The position numbers were made by a program, and so were the translations under genes. 64,000 bases of DNA, taken from Pseudomonas chlororaphis. GTDB lineage: Bacteria; Pseudomonadota; Gammaproteobacteria; Pseudomonadales; Pseudomonadaceae. The stretch spans positions 372,001 to 436,000 of the forward strand of contig NZ_MSCT01000009.1 in NCBI RefSeq assembly GCF_001921865.1, given 5' to 3'. Of this stretch, positions 49,175-57,781 are shown piece after piece (positions within the stretch are counted from its first letter, which is position 1; every line of letters begins with the position of its first letter). The notes under the pieces were generated by a model. That model ran no database searches. It worked only from the letters and a program-made list of their open reading frames with translations, and was not told the origin of the DNA.

Positions 49175-49939
49175 ATGGGCCAGACCGCCACGGCCGCCGC
49201 CGAACCGCTGTTGCAGGTGCGCGATATCGAAGTGATCTACGACGGCGCGATCCTCGCGGTGGCCGGGGTGTCGCTGGAGGTGCCCAAGGGCGCGATCGTC
49301 GCCTTGCTCGGCGCCAACGGCGCCGGCAAGAGCACCACGCTCAAGGCGATTTCCGGGTTGCTGCGGGCCGAGCGCGCGGAGGTCAGCCGCGGCTCGATCG
49401 CCTTTCTCGGCCAGGACACGGCCGGCGTCGACCCCAGCCAGCGAGTGCGCCAGGGCATGGTCCACGTGCTGGAGGGGCGCCATGTGTTCCCCCAATTGAG
49501 CGTGGAAGACAACCTGCGCAGCGGCGGTTTCGTCCGCGGCCTGGGCCGTCGCGAGCTGGCCGCCGACCTGGAGCGGATCTACGCCTGGTTTCCGCGTTTG
49601 CAGGCCAAGCGCAAGACCCGCGCCGGGCTGACCTCGGGCGGCGAACAGCAGATGGTCGCCATCGGCCGGGCGCTGATGACCCGGCCCGGCCTGGTGCTGC
49701 TCGACGAGCCGTCCATGGGGCTGGCGCCGATCATCGTCCAGGAGATCTTCGAGATCGTCGCGCAACTGAACCGCGAGGCGCAGGTGAGCTTCCTGATCGC
49801 CGAACAAAATATTAATGTGGCGCTCAAGTACGCGACCCGCGCCTACGTGCTCGACACCGGACGCGTGGCCTTGTCCGGAACGGCCGAGAGCCTGCTGGCC
49901 CGTGGCGACCTGCATGACTTCTACCTAGGCAAACACTGA
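49175..49939 (+). CDS. Branched-chain-type ABC transporter ATPase (LivF-like)
   Basis: A 254-residue ATPase with Walker A GANGAGKST, the LivF region GMVHVLEGRHVFPQLSVEDNL, signature LTSGGEQQMVAIGRAL and Walker B LVLLDEPSMGLAP. It follows the binding protein by 3 bp and is the last transporter gene of the operon. Confidence 0.93.
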   Translation: MGQTATAAAEPLLQVRDIEVIYDGAILAVAGVSLEVPKGAIVALLGANGAGKSTTLKAISGLLRAERAEVSRGSIAFLGQDTAGVDPSQRVRQGMVHVLEGRHVFPQLSVEDNLRSGGFVRGLGRRELAADLERIYAWFPRLQAKRKTRAGLTSGGEQQMVAIGRALMTRPGLVLLDEPSMGLAPIIVQEIFEIVAQLNREAQVSFLIAEQNINVALKYATRAYVLDTGRVALSGTAESLLARGDLHDFYLGKH

Positions 49940-49953
49940 CCCGTGAGAACCCC

Positions 49954-51387
49954 ATGAACCAACCCTCCAACGGACAGGCGACCCGCGCCACCCGTGACGC
50001 CGATGTGCTGATCGTCGGCGGCGGCCTCAGTGGCGCCTTGCTCGCCGCGCAACTGCTGCGCCTGCCGGGCCGGCGCCGGCTGCTGGTGATCGAGCCGCGC
50101 AGCGAGCTGGGCCGCGGCGAGGCCTACAGCGCGGTCGAACTGGGCCACACCCTGAACGGCAACGCCGCGCGCATGAGCGTCGACCCGGACCATGCCGACG
50201 ACCTGAGCCGCTGGCTGGGCGACTATATTGCCGCGGGCGGCTGGCCCGAGTCGGACCAGCAGCACGTGCCGGTCAGCGAACTGTTTCCACCGCGCGGGAT
50301 CTTCGGCCTGTACGTGCAGCAGCGGCTGGCCGAGGCCCAGGCGCTCGGTGCCGTGCAGGGTTCGACGGTGGACCATGTGCGCGCCGAGGCGGTGGATCTG
50401 CAGACGAACGCCGACGCCGCCGTGCTGACCCTCGACGACGGCCGCCAACTGCGTGGCGCCCGGGCCGTGCTGGCCACCGGCATGTTCCCCGCGGCGCGCA
50501 CCCCGCAGACCGAATCCAGCGGCCTCAACGCCGCCGCCCTCGACCCCTGGGACGTCGCGGCCATGGCCCGGCTCGACCCGCGGGCGACGGTGCTGATCAT
50601 CGGTTCCGGGCTGACCATGGTCGATGCCGTGGTGTCCCTGGAGCAGGCCGGGCATCGCGGGCCGATCGAGGTGTTCTCACGCCACGGCCTGTTGCCCCAT
50701 GTGCGCCGCCAGCCGCCGACCTGGGCGGATTTCCTGGCCGAAGATCACAGCCTGCGCAGCCCGCGCCAGTTGCTGCGCGAGTTGCGGCGTCAGTGCCACG
50801 AGGCGTTGGCGGCCGGGGTCGACTGGCAGGCGCCGCTGGACACCGTGCGCGCCCATATCGGCCGCTTGTGGAGCCAGGCCACGGACGCGCAGCGTCGGCA
50901 GTTCGTGCGCCATGTGCGGCCGTGGTGGGAGAGCCATCACCACCGTTCGCCGCCGTTGAGCGCCGAGCTGGTGGCGCGCCTGCATGCAGAGGGCCGGCTG
51001 CGGATTCACGCGGCGTCGTTCAAGGGCCTGGAGCCGGCGGCGGACGGGGGGCTGGCGATCAGCATCCGCCGTCGCGGCGAGACGCAGGCGACGCAGGTCG
51101 CGGGGGCCGCGCTGATCAATTCCAGCGGCATCGAATACGACTGGCGCCGGGTCGCCCGGCCGTTGCCGCGACAACTGCTGGCCCGCGGGCTGATCCAGCC
51201 GGGGCCGCTGGCCCTGGGCATCCGCGCCGACGCCGGCGGCGCCGTGCTCGACGCCCAGGGGCGGGTCGCCGAGCGGTTGTTCGCCATGGGCCCGCCGCTG
51301 CGCGGCATGTGGTGGGAAAGCACCGCCGTCACCGACGTGGCCAGCCAGGCCAAGGCGCTGGCCGCGCGCTTGGCGGCGCTGGGGTAA
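49954..51387 (+). CDS. FAD/NAD(P)-binding protein (NAD_binding_9 type)
   Basis: A 477-residue cytosolic flavoprotein-like oxidoreductase. The N-terminal motif VLIVGGGLSGALLAAQLL binds FAD, and a second Rossmann motif appears near residue 210 (TVLIIGSGLTMVDAVVSL). RKALFSR-like text is replaced here by EVFSRHGLLPH, typical of the HydN/NAD_binding_9 family whose partners are often unknown. It lies 14 bp after the LivF-like gene, so it is probably the last gene of the cluster and may reduce or oxidise the imported compound. Confidence 0.82.
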   Translation: MNQPSNGQATRATRDADVLIVGGGLSGALLAAQLLRLPGRRRLLVIEPRSELGRGEAYSAVELGHTLNGNAARMSVDPDHADDLSRWLGDYIAAGGWPESDQQHVPVSELFPPRGIFGLYVQQRLAEAQALGAVQGSTVDHVRAEAVDLQTNADAAVLTLDDGRQLRGARAVLATGMFPAARTPQTESSGLNAAALDPWDVAAMARLDPRATVLIIGSGLTMVDAVVSLEQAGHRGPIEVFSRHGLLPHVRRQPPTWADFLAEDHSLRSPRQLLRELRRQCHEALAAGVDWQAPLDTVRAHIGRLWSQATDAQRRQFVRHVRPWWESHHHRSPPLSAELVARLHAEGRLRIHAASFKGLEPAADGGLAISIRRRGETQATQVAGAALINSSGIEYDWRRVARPLPRQLLARGLIQPGPLALGIRADAGGAVLDAQGRVAERLFAMGPPLRGMWWESTAVTDVASQAKALAARLAALG

Positions 51388-51403
51388 ATCGCCGCTTTGC
51401 GGC

Positions 51404-51470
51404 TTTCGCGGGCAAGCCTCGCTCCTACAGGAACGCCTTGAACTGTAGGAGCGAGGCTTGCCCGCGATGC
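51404..51470. repeat. REPIN (inverted REP pair)
   Basis: TTCGCGGGCAAGCCTCGCTC and GAGCGAGGCTTGCCCGCGAT face each other across about 25 bp. It sits between convergent genes. Confidence 0.9.
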
Positions 51471-51478
51471 TCTTGGGG

Positions 51479-52594
51479 TCAAACCGCGTTGACGCTGACC
51501 CAGCGCTGTTCGGCGGCCGCCAGGCGGATCGCCGCCGCCAGCCGTTCCACCTGCAGGGCCTCCTGGAAGTCGGTGCCGCCTTGCCCCTGGCCGTTCAGGG
51601 CCAGGATCAGTTCGTGCACCTCCAGGGTCTTCAATTCGTTGTAGCCCAGCTGATGCCCCGGCGCCGGGCTGAAGGCGGCGTAGCCGGGCAGGGCGGGGCC
51701 GGCCAGCAGGCGCTGGAAGCCCGAGTCGCCGGCCCGGTACAGGCGCAGCTCGTTGAGGCGTTCCTGGTCGAAGGCCAGGGTGCCGCGGGTGCCGCTGATC
51801 TCGAAGCTCAGGTGGTTCTTGTAACCGTGCTTGAGCCAACTGCTGCTGAAGGTGCCGCGGGCGCCGCTGGCGAAGCGCAGCAGGGCATGGGCCTGGTCGT
51901 CGATGGCGATGGGGCGGCGTTCTTGGCTGCCGGCGCTGGCCGGACGCTGGCGGTGCACGGTCTGGGTGTCGGCGCAGACCGCCTCGACCTCGCCCAGCAG
52001 GTAGCGGGCCATGGCCAGCAGGTGACTGCCCAGGTCGGCCAGGGCACCGCCCGCGTGCTGCGGCTCGCAGCGCCAGGAGAAGGGCGAGTCCGGGTCGGCC
52101 ATGAAGTCTTCGCTGAACTCGCCCTGGAAGCTGACGATGTCCCCCAGTTCGCCGCTGTCGATCAAGGCCTTGGCCTGCACGATCATCGGGTTGTGCTGGT
52201 AGTTGTAGCCGACCCGGGTCACCACCCCGGCAGCCTGGGCCGCGCGTTGCATCTGCTGCGCCTGTTCGACGCTGACCGCCAGCGGCTTTTCGCAGTACAC
52301 CGCCTTGCCGGCCTGCAAGGCGGCCATGGCCATGGGGAAGTGCAGGTGGTTGGGGGTGGTGATCGCCACCAGATCGACCTTGGGATCGTCGATCAGCTGT
52401 TGCCAGTCGCCGTGGGCCCGGGCAAAACCCCAGGCCGCGGCGCACTGTTCGGCGCGCTGGCGGTCGGCATCCGCCAGGGCCGCCAGGCGCAGGCGCACCG
52501 GCAACTCGAACACCGCGCTGACATTGCGGAACGCCAACGCATGGGCCCGCCCCATGAAGCCGGTGCCGATCAAACCTATTCCAAGTTCACCCAT
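51479..52594 (-). CDS. Gfo/Idh/MocA-family oxidoreductase, probable IolR-regulon member
   Basis: A 371-residue NAD(P)-dependent oxidoreductase with GLIGTGFMGRAHALAF at the N-terminus, the catalytic-Lys motif VYCEKPLAVS and ALADLGSHLLAMARYLLG. The family members encoded beside inositol genes act on inositols or inosose. Although 29 kb from the inositol importer genes, its promoter has the same pair of IolR-type operators, which is the main reason for placing it in that pathway. The alternative is another sugar or polyol. Confidence 0.88.
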   Translation of the reverse strand: MGELGIGLIGTGFMGRAHALAFRNVSAVFELPVRLRLAALADADRQRAEQCAAAWGFARAHGDWQQLIDDPKVDLVAITTPNHLHFPMAMAALQAGKAVYCEKPLAVSVEQAQQMQRAAQAAGVVTRVGYNYQHNPMIVQAKALIDSGELGDIVSFQGEFSEDFMADPDSPFSWRCEPQHAGGALADLGSHLLAMARYLLGEVEAVCADTQTVHRQRPASAGSQERRPIAIDDQAHALLRFASGARGTFSSSWLKHGYKNHLSFEISGTRGTLAFDQERLNELRLYRAGDSGFQRLLAGPALPGYAAFSPAPGHQLGYNELKTLEVHELILALNGQGQGGTDFQEALQVERLAAAIRLAAAEQRWVSVNAV

Positions 52595-52637
52595 AACCGG
52601 ACCTTTCAGAATTGTTGTTGTAAGGAGGGGTATTTAT

Positions 52638-52680
52638 GGAATAAATATTCTCTAATTTCAATCTGTAGAATAATTTTTCT
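52638..52680 (-). promoter_or_regulatory. Paired IolR-type operators upstream of the 51479 oxidoreductase
   Basis: GGAATAAATATTCT (52638-52651) and AGAATAATTTTTCT (52667-52680) both fit RGAA-N6-TTCY and are set exactly 29 bp apart. On the minus strand a possible promoter TTGAAA, N17, CATAAA puts the proximal site between -35 and -10. A Shine-Dalgarno-like CCCCTCC complement lies between here and the start. Confidence 0.68.
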
Positions 52681-52711
52681 TTCGTGCGCCTCCGATGGGT
52701 GAACCAAGCGC

Positions 52712-52746
52712 AAAAAAATGGGTGCAATGACTGTTCATTGCACCCA
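52712..52746 (-). terminator. Rho-independent terminator of the autotransporter gene
   Basis: A perfect 12-bp stem (TGGGTGCAATGA with TCATTGCACCCA, loop CTGT) is followed on the minus strand by seven T. It lies 25 bp after the stop of the autotransporter gene. Confidence 0.9.
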
Positions 52747-52770
52747 TCCGTCTACCACGCGCCGTCGGGG

Positions 52771-55700
52771 TCAGAAGCGGAAGCTGAACCCCAGGTTGAC
52801 CGCGCTGCCGCCACCCTGGCTGGACACCAGCCCGGTGTAGTTCAGCGACACCAGGGTGTCGCGGGTCATGGCCATTTCCGCGCCGGCCTTGACCACGGCG
52901 CCGTCACGCGACACCGGGGCACTGTTCACGGCAAAGGCCGCCTCGCTGCCGGCGAACCGCAGCGAGCTCTCGCGATCCAGTTCGCCGTACTGGTGCTCCC
53001 AGCCCAGCTCGCCACGCAGGGTCAGCGAACGGGTGGCGCTGACTGGCAGTTGCGTATGGCCGCGCAGGCCGAGGGTCGAGAGCGTCGCGTCCTGGCTTTG
53101 CTTGCTGGCGTGCAGGGCCGCCGCGCTGCCGTGTTCCTTGAACGAGTCGCTCTGGAAGTTGATGTAGGCGAGGTTGGCGAACGGCTCGAAGGCTGCCCAG
53201 CCGGCGTAGCCGATCTCGCCGAACAGCTGGTCGGTGCGCGCGTTGTAGCTGGCCTTTTCATGGGCCGACTGGTTGCCGTACACCAGGTCGCGGGACGTGT
53301 CGAAGCGGTGCCAGGTCGTTCCTCCTCCCAGGCGCAAGGCGATGCTGTCGAAGCGTTTGCCGCCATAGAGCGACAGGTGATAGTTGTCGCTGTCCGCCGA
53401 GGTTCTCGATGAGCCGTTCAGATCGGTCTTGGTATAACCGGTAGCGGCCCCGACGCGCCAGCCGTCGCCGACCTCGGTGTCCAGGCCCAGCAGCACGCCA
53501 CTGGTGGAGGTGCTGTAGCGGCTGGCGTTGTGATCGGCGTCGACCTGCTGGTGGCCGCCGAGCAATTGCACCCAGCCGCCGTTGCTGCTGGCCTGGATAG
53601 CCTTGGCGGTGTCCAGGGCCTGGGCCTGTTGCAGCCGACCGTTGACCGCGTCCCGCAGGTAACGGCTGTCGGCAATCTGCGCGGCCGCGAGGTCGGCGTG
53701 CACCTGGCCGTCGAGCTGGTCGAAGGCCTGGCGGGCCTGTTCCGCCGAGTCGGAGGCCAGGATGCTCTCATACACCGGATTGCCGGCGGCCAGGGTATCG
53801 GCCGCGGTGGCCACGGCCCGCTGGTTGCGGGTCAGGGCGACGCTGGCGAAGCGCGTCTGATTGCGCTCGATGCCCAGGCTCAGCTGGTTCGGCTGGTAGT
53901 CCAGGCCGAGGTCGAGGAACAGAAAGCCGGGTGCGACCGAGGCGAACCGCCCGTTGATCCCCTGGCTGGCGCTGAGGATGTTGAACTGCTGGCCCAGGAA
54001 GCTGCTGGCCTGGGCCGCGGACAACAGATTGGGGCTGTTCTCCAGGGACAGGGTGACCTGCCCGCCGTTGAGGGTGGCGACCCCGGTGCTCTGGATCATG
54101 TCGGTCTGTCCGTTGGGCGCCACTTCGACCGCGTAGACCGAGCCTGGATTGAAGGTCACATCGCCGGTGTGCAAGGTGCCGACCGAATGCCCGGGCGCCA
54201 CGCTACCGCCGTTGTTCACCACCAGGGTGCCTATGCTGCCGTTGCCGGCCAGGGTGCCGCCGGTGCGGGTGAGCACCCGATTGTTGGGGTCGACGGTGCC
54301 CACCGCGCTGCCGTCGACGGTCACGGTCGAGGTCAGCGAGCCGTCCACCGAGAGCTTGCCGCCGCGCAGCCAGGTGCTGCCCGAATAGCTGCTCTGGCCG
54401 TCGAGTACCAGCTCGCCGTCCCCCGACTTGGTCAGGCTGCCGACATAGGTCTGGCCGGTGAGCGGGTCCAGGCCGCGGGTCAGCGCCGCCTGCTCGCGGG
54501 CCGTGCCGATTGCATACTGGAAGCGATCGTCCGCCGAGGCGTCGGCCGGCAGGCCGTTGACCCAGCCTTTCTGCTGCTTGATCGCGCTCCAGGCGGCCTG
54601 CTCGCTGGCGTCTTCGGCGCGGCGGGCGCGGATGGCCTGGTCGGAGATGTCGTTGGCCCAGATATCCCGGGTGCCGCCGGGCAACGCCACGGACAGCGCG
54701 CCGACGAACTGCCCCGGGCCCTGCATGGCTTTCTTCAGGTTGGGCAGGCCCCAGCCGTTGACTGCACCCGGAACCTGCGGGGTTCCCGGGGCGGCGTCAT
54801 GCACCGGTTGCAGGTTGTCGTAGGTGCGTCCGCCGGTACGCTCGCCGACCGGGGTGTCCGGGCTGTCCGGTGCCTGCAGGGTGGCGGTGGTCAGCAAGAC
54901 GTCGCGGGCCTGGCTCGCCGTCAGGTAGGGGAAGCGCTGGATCACCAGGGCCAGGGCCCCGGAAACGCTTGGCGCGGCGGCCGAGGTGCCGTTGGCGTTG
55001 GGGATGATCTCGCCTTCCGGACCGGCGGACGGAGTCCCGGAAACGCCCATCACGCACCACCATTTCGAGGTGCCGCAGCGGTTGTAGACCTGGGCGCTGG
55101 TTTCGTCGTAGCCGGTGATGGACAGCCACTTGGACTCCAGGTCCGGCTTGAAGTAGGGCAGGTTGGCGTTGGTGTCCGGGTTGGCGCCGTGGCTGTCGTT
55201 GCCGGCGGAAATGATCTGGATGAACGAGTACCGCCGGCCGGCGTCGGCCATGGCGTCCATCCAGGTCTTCTGGCCGGCCTGGGCCTTGTCCCAGAAGGGG
55301 CGGTAGGCGGCGCTCATGTCCCGGAGGATGTCAGCCGGGCTGTCGCCGACAGTGCCGAAGTGATTCTCCACGTCGTTGCGCGAGTTCTGTCCCCAGCTCT
55401 GGTTGACGATCGACACCTGCTTCTGCGCCAGCGCGTCGTAGCTGGCCATGAAGGCGTTGTAGTCGAGGTCGTTGGAGCCCTGGTAACGGTCGTTGTCGCT
55501 GCCGCCGGTGTTGGCGATGAACAGGTTCGCGTCAAACGCGATACCGTGCATGCCGGTGCCGTTGCGACTGGCTCCCAGCACACCGGACATTTCCGTGCCG
55601 TGGCCGTCGTTGAAGCTTGGGTCGTATTCACCGGAAATGCTGAAATGCTCGCCTTTCTGGAACTCGCCGGCCGGTACTTCGAGCCGGTAGCGCGGGTGGG

Positions 55701-56505
55701 TGGCGTAGTACTCGCCGCTGGAGGTGACCGCCTGTACGCGCCTCTCGCCCTGGGCATTCTGGCCCTGGAATTCCGAGTGCGCGCTGAGAATGCCCGAGTC
55801 CAGCACCCCGACGTTCACGCCCTTGCCGGTAATGCCCAGGGCATAGGCGTAATACGCGTTGGTGCGGTCGAGGCCGGCATTGACCTGGGCCTCCGGGGTC
55901 TTCCAGGTTTGGGCGTTGTCGCTCCAGTTGCGGGTCGCCGTGGACCATGACTGACCGGCGTTCAATTGTGGGTGCAAGTCTGTCGCCACGCCCGGTTCTA
56001 TATAGGTATAGGGCTGGGCACTGGGCAGGTTGGCAATAATGGCGTTGGCGAACTCGAAGATGTTTTCGGTGTAGCGACCCGAGTTGCTGAACAGGCGGCT
56101 TTTATAGCGATCCAGATTGTTGCTGTAATCCAGCGGCTTGCTGGTATCGCCAAGCATTGCACTGATCGACAGGTTCTCGGCCTGAAGTTCGTAATGCTGC
56201 TTAAGCAATGAATCGAACTTTGCAGACTGTGCGGCAAACTCTTTGGCTGCGAGGTCCAGGGTATTACCGACGCCGAAACGCAAGTTGGTGTAAACCGCCG
56301 TGCCAGGGGCAAATGAGGCCGCGGCGTTTCTGAAGGCCGCCTCCAGGACTTGTGGCGTGTAAGGCGTATTGGGCGCCGAGGTGTCGGCCAACGCCACCTG
56401 GCCCTGGCCCAGCCACAGGCCGATCGCCAGGGCGATCGGGGCCGGGGAGGGTGATTTGAAGCGCTTGCCTGCGGTGTTGCCTGAATCAATACCTGCTACG
56501 TCCAT
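52771..56505 (-). CDS. S8 (subtilisin-like) serine protease autotransporter
   Basis: A 1244-residue type-V secreted protease. An extended N-terminal region with signal peptide ends near residue 40 (QVALA-DTS). The S8 catalytic domain has Asp236 in VLDSGI, His302 in DGHGTEMSG, Asn436 in SAGND and Ser508 in NGTSAAAPSVSG. A passenger-associated beta-helix region (about 700-850, GSLTKSGDGELVLDGQ, APGHSVGTL) leads to the autotransporter barrel (about 970-1244) ending in FSFRF. It resembles EprS/SphB1-type proteases. The extra 180 residues before the catalytic Asp are longer than a usual propeptide. Confidence 0.94.
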   Translation of the reverse strand: MDVAGIDSGNTAGKRFKSPSPAPIALAIGLWLGQGQVALADTSAPNTPYTPQVLEAAFRNAAASFAPGTAVYTNLRFGVGNTLDLAAKEFAAQSAKFDSLLKQHYELQAENLSISAMLGDTSKPLDYSNNLDRYKSRLFSNSGRYTENIFEFANAIIANLPSAQPYTYIEPGVATDLHPQLNAGQSWSTATRNWSDNAQTWKTPEAQVNAGLDRTNAYYAYALGITGKGVNVGVLDSGILSAHSEFQGQNAQGERRVQAVTSSGEYYATHPRYRLEVPAGEFQKGEHFSISGEYDPSFNDGHGTEMSGVLGASRNGTGMHGIAFDANLFIANTGGSDNDRYQGSNDLDYNAFMASYDALAQKQVSIVNQSWGQNSRNDVENHFGTVGDSPADILRDMSAAYRPFWDKAQAGQKTWMDAMADAGRRYSFIQIISAGNDSHGANPDTNANLPYFKPDLESKWLSITGYDETSAQVYNRCGTSKWWCVMGVSGTPSAGPEGEIIPNANGTSAAAPSVSGALALVIQRFPYLTASQARDVLLTTATLQAPDSPDTPVGERTGGRTYDNLQPVHDAAPGTPQVPGAVNGWGLPNLKKAMQGPGQFVGALSVALPGGTRDIWANDISDQAIRARRAEDASEQAAWSAIKQQKGWVNGLPADASADDRFQYAIGTAREQAALTRGLDPLTGQTYVGSLTKSGDGELVLDGQSSYSGSTWLRGGKLSVDGSLTSTVTVDGSAVGTVDPNNRVLTRTGGTLAGNGSIGTLVVNNGGSVAPGHSVGTLHTGDVTFNPGSVYAVEVAPNGQTDMIQSTGVATLNGGQVTLSLENSPNLLSAAQASSFLGQQFNILSASQGINGRFASVAPGFLFLDLGLDYQPNQLSLGIERNQTRFASVALTRNQRAVATAADTLAAGNPVYESILASDSAEQARQAFDQLDGQVHADLAAAQIADSRYLRDAVNGRLQQAQALDTAKAIQASSNGGWVQLLGGHQQVDADHNASRYSTSTSGVLLGLDTEVGDGWRVGAATGYTKTDLNGSSRTSADSDNYHLSLYGGKRFDSIALRLGGGTTWHRFDTSRDLVYGNQSAHEKASYNARTDQLFGEIGYAGWAAFEPFANLAYINFQSDSFKEHGSAAALHASKQSQDATLSTLGLRGHTQLPVSATRSLTLRGELGWEHQYGELDRESSLRFAGSEAAFAVNSAPVSRDGAVVKAGAEMAMTRDTLVSLNYTGLVSSQGGGSAVNLGFSFRF

Positions 56506-56940
56506 TTCCTTTCCCTTTGAGGATGTCCTTGGTTGAAACTGCTGTTTCGGTTTTTGTAATAGGCAGGGTTTTACAGCGGACAGAAACAGTGGCGCTGTTT
56601 CCGACCGAGGGGGTGTTCTTATTGTTTGTGCGGGGCAGTTGTCCTTACTGGCCGCTTGATACTCACTAGGTGGTACATATAAAGAAATCGATAATCGGCG
56701 AATCGTTCTTTATGGCGTGGCGTGGTTGTTTTTCTTTAGGGCACTCCTATACAGCCACTTGTTTTTAAACAAGGGTCTTTCAAGTGAGTGGTGTTTGAAA
56801 GTTACAGCGAGAAGGGTTATAGCATGGTGAAAGGCGATGTAACAAAATATTTATAAATTGCTACACACTCGATACCTGAACTGTGACGGACTTGGTTTTC
56901 CATTTAAACGGGCCAGGGGGCGATGTCCTGGCGCGCTAAT
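56506..56940. other. AT-rich intergenic region upstream of the autotransporter
   Basis: About 435 bp with clearly lower GC than the surroundings (for example 56690-56870). It must contain the autotransporter promoter, reading left. I see no convincing ORF, operator or RNA. A small dyad TTGTTTTTAAACAA (56760-56773) is the only clear palindrome. Confidence 0.4.
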
Positions 56941-56965
56941 GAAAAAGGCAGCCCGCAGGCTGCCT
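56941..56965 (-). terminator. Rho-independent terminator of the SDR gene
   Basis: AGGCAGCC and GGCTGCCT pair around CGCA, followed on the minus strand by TTTTTC. It lies 22 bp after the SDR stop. Confidence 0.88.
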
Positions 56966-56987
56966 GGGGGGGGACGGCGAGGGTCGG

Positions 56988-57755
56988 TCAGGAAAGGAAA
57001 CCGCCGTCCACGTTCAGCGACACGCCGGTGGTGTAGCTGGACGCGTCGCTGGCCAGGTAGAGCACGGCGCCGGCCATTTCGCTCGGGTCGGCCACGCGCT
57101 TGAGCGGGATCTGCGCCAGGGCGGTCTTGAGGATGGCGTCGTTCTTCACCAGCGCCGAGGCGAACTTGGTGTCGGTCAGGCCCGGCAGCAGGGCGTTGCA
57201 GCGGATGCCGAACGGCGCGCATTCCTTGGCGAAGACCTTGGTCATGTTGATCACCGCGGCCTTGGTCACCGAGTAGATGCCCTGGAAGACCCCCGGCGAC
57301 ACGCCGTTGATCGAGGCCACGTTGATGATGCTGCCGCCGCCGTTGTCGCGCATCAGCTTGCCGGCTTCCACCGACATGAAGAAGTAGCCGCGGATGTTCA
57401 CGTCGACGGTTTTCTGGAAGGCGCCCAGGTCAGTGTCCAGCACGTTGCAGAACTGCGGGTTGGTGGCGGCGTTGTTGACCAGGATGTCCAGGCGCCCGAA
57501 CTGTTCGCGGATGCCGGCGAACACCTGGCTGATCTGCTCCATCTCGCCGATGTGGCAGGCGATGGCGGTGGCCTTGCCGCCGGCGGCGACGATGGCGTCG
57601 GCCACATGCTGGCAGCCGTCGAGCTTGCGGCTCGAGACGATCACATGGGCGCCTTGCTGGGCCAGCAGCTTGGCGATGGCTTCACCGATACCGCGGCTGG
57701 CGCCGGAGACGAAAGCGATCTTGCCGTCGAGGTCGAACAACTGAGTCTTGGACAT
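56988..57755 (-). CDS. Short-chain dehydrogenase/reductase (SDR)
   Basis: A 255-residue classical SDR. The cofactor motif SGASRGIG is at residues 17-24, NNAATN near 95-100, catalytic Ser149, Tyr162 and Lys166 (YSVTK). The C-terminus TTGVSLNVDGGFLS is typical of FabG-like enzymes. It lies 26 bp after the phosphotransferase gene in a two-gene operon, an arrangement common with acyl-CoA dehydrogenase-linked fatty-acid pathways. Confidence 0.92.
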   Translation of the reverse strand: MSKTQLFDLDGKIAFVSGASRGIGEAIAKLLAQQGAHVIVSSRKLDGCQHVADAIVAAGGKATAIACHIGEMEQISQVFAGIREQFGRLDILVNNAATNPQFCNVLDTDLGAFQKTVDVNIRGYFFMSVEAGKLMRDNGGGSIINVASINGVSPGVFQGIYSVTKAAVINMTKVFAKECAPFGIRCNALLPGLTDTKFASALVKNDAILKTALAQIPLKRVADPSEMAGAVLYLASDASSYTTGVSLNVDGGFLS

Positions 57756-57781
57756 GGGGTTTCCTTGTTATGGAGCCGCGA

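Noticed and set aside
56760..56773. TTGTTTTTAAACAA dyad as an operator or FNR-type box
   Set aside because: It lies more than 250 bp from the autotransporter start and resembles no site that I can name; low-GC sequence makes chance dyads likely.
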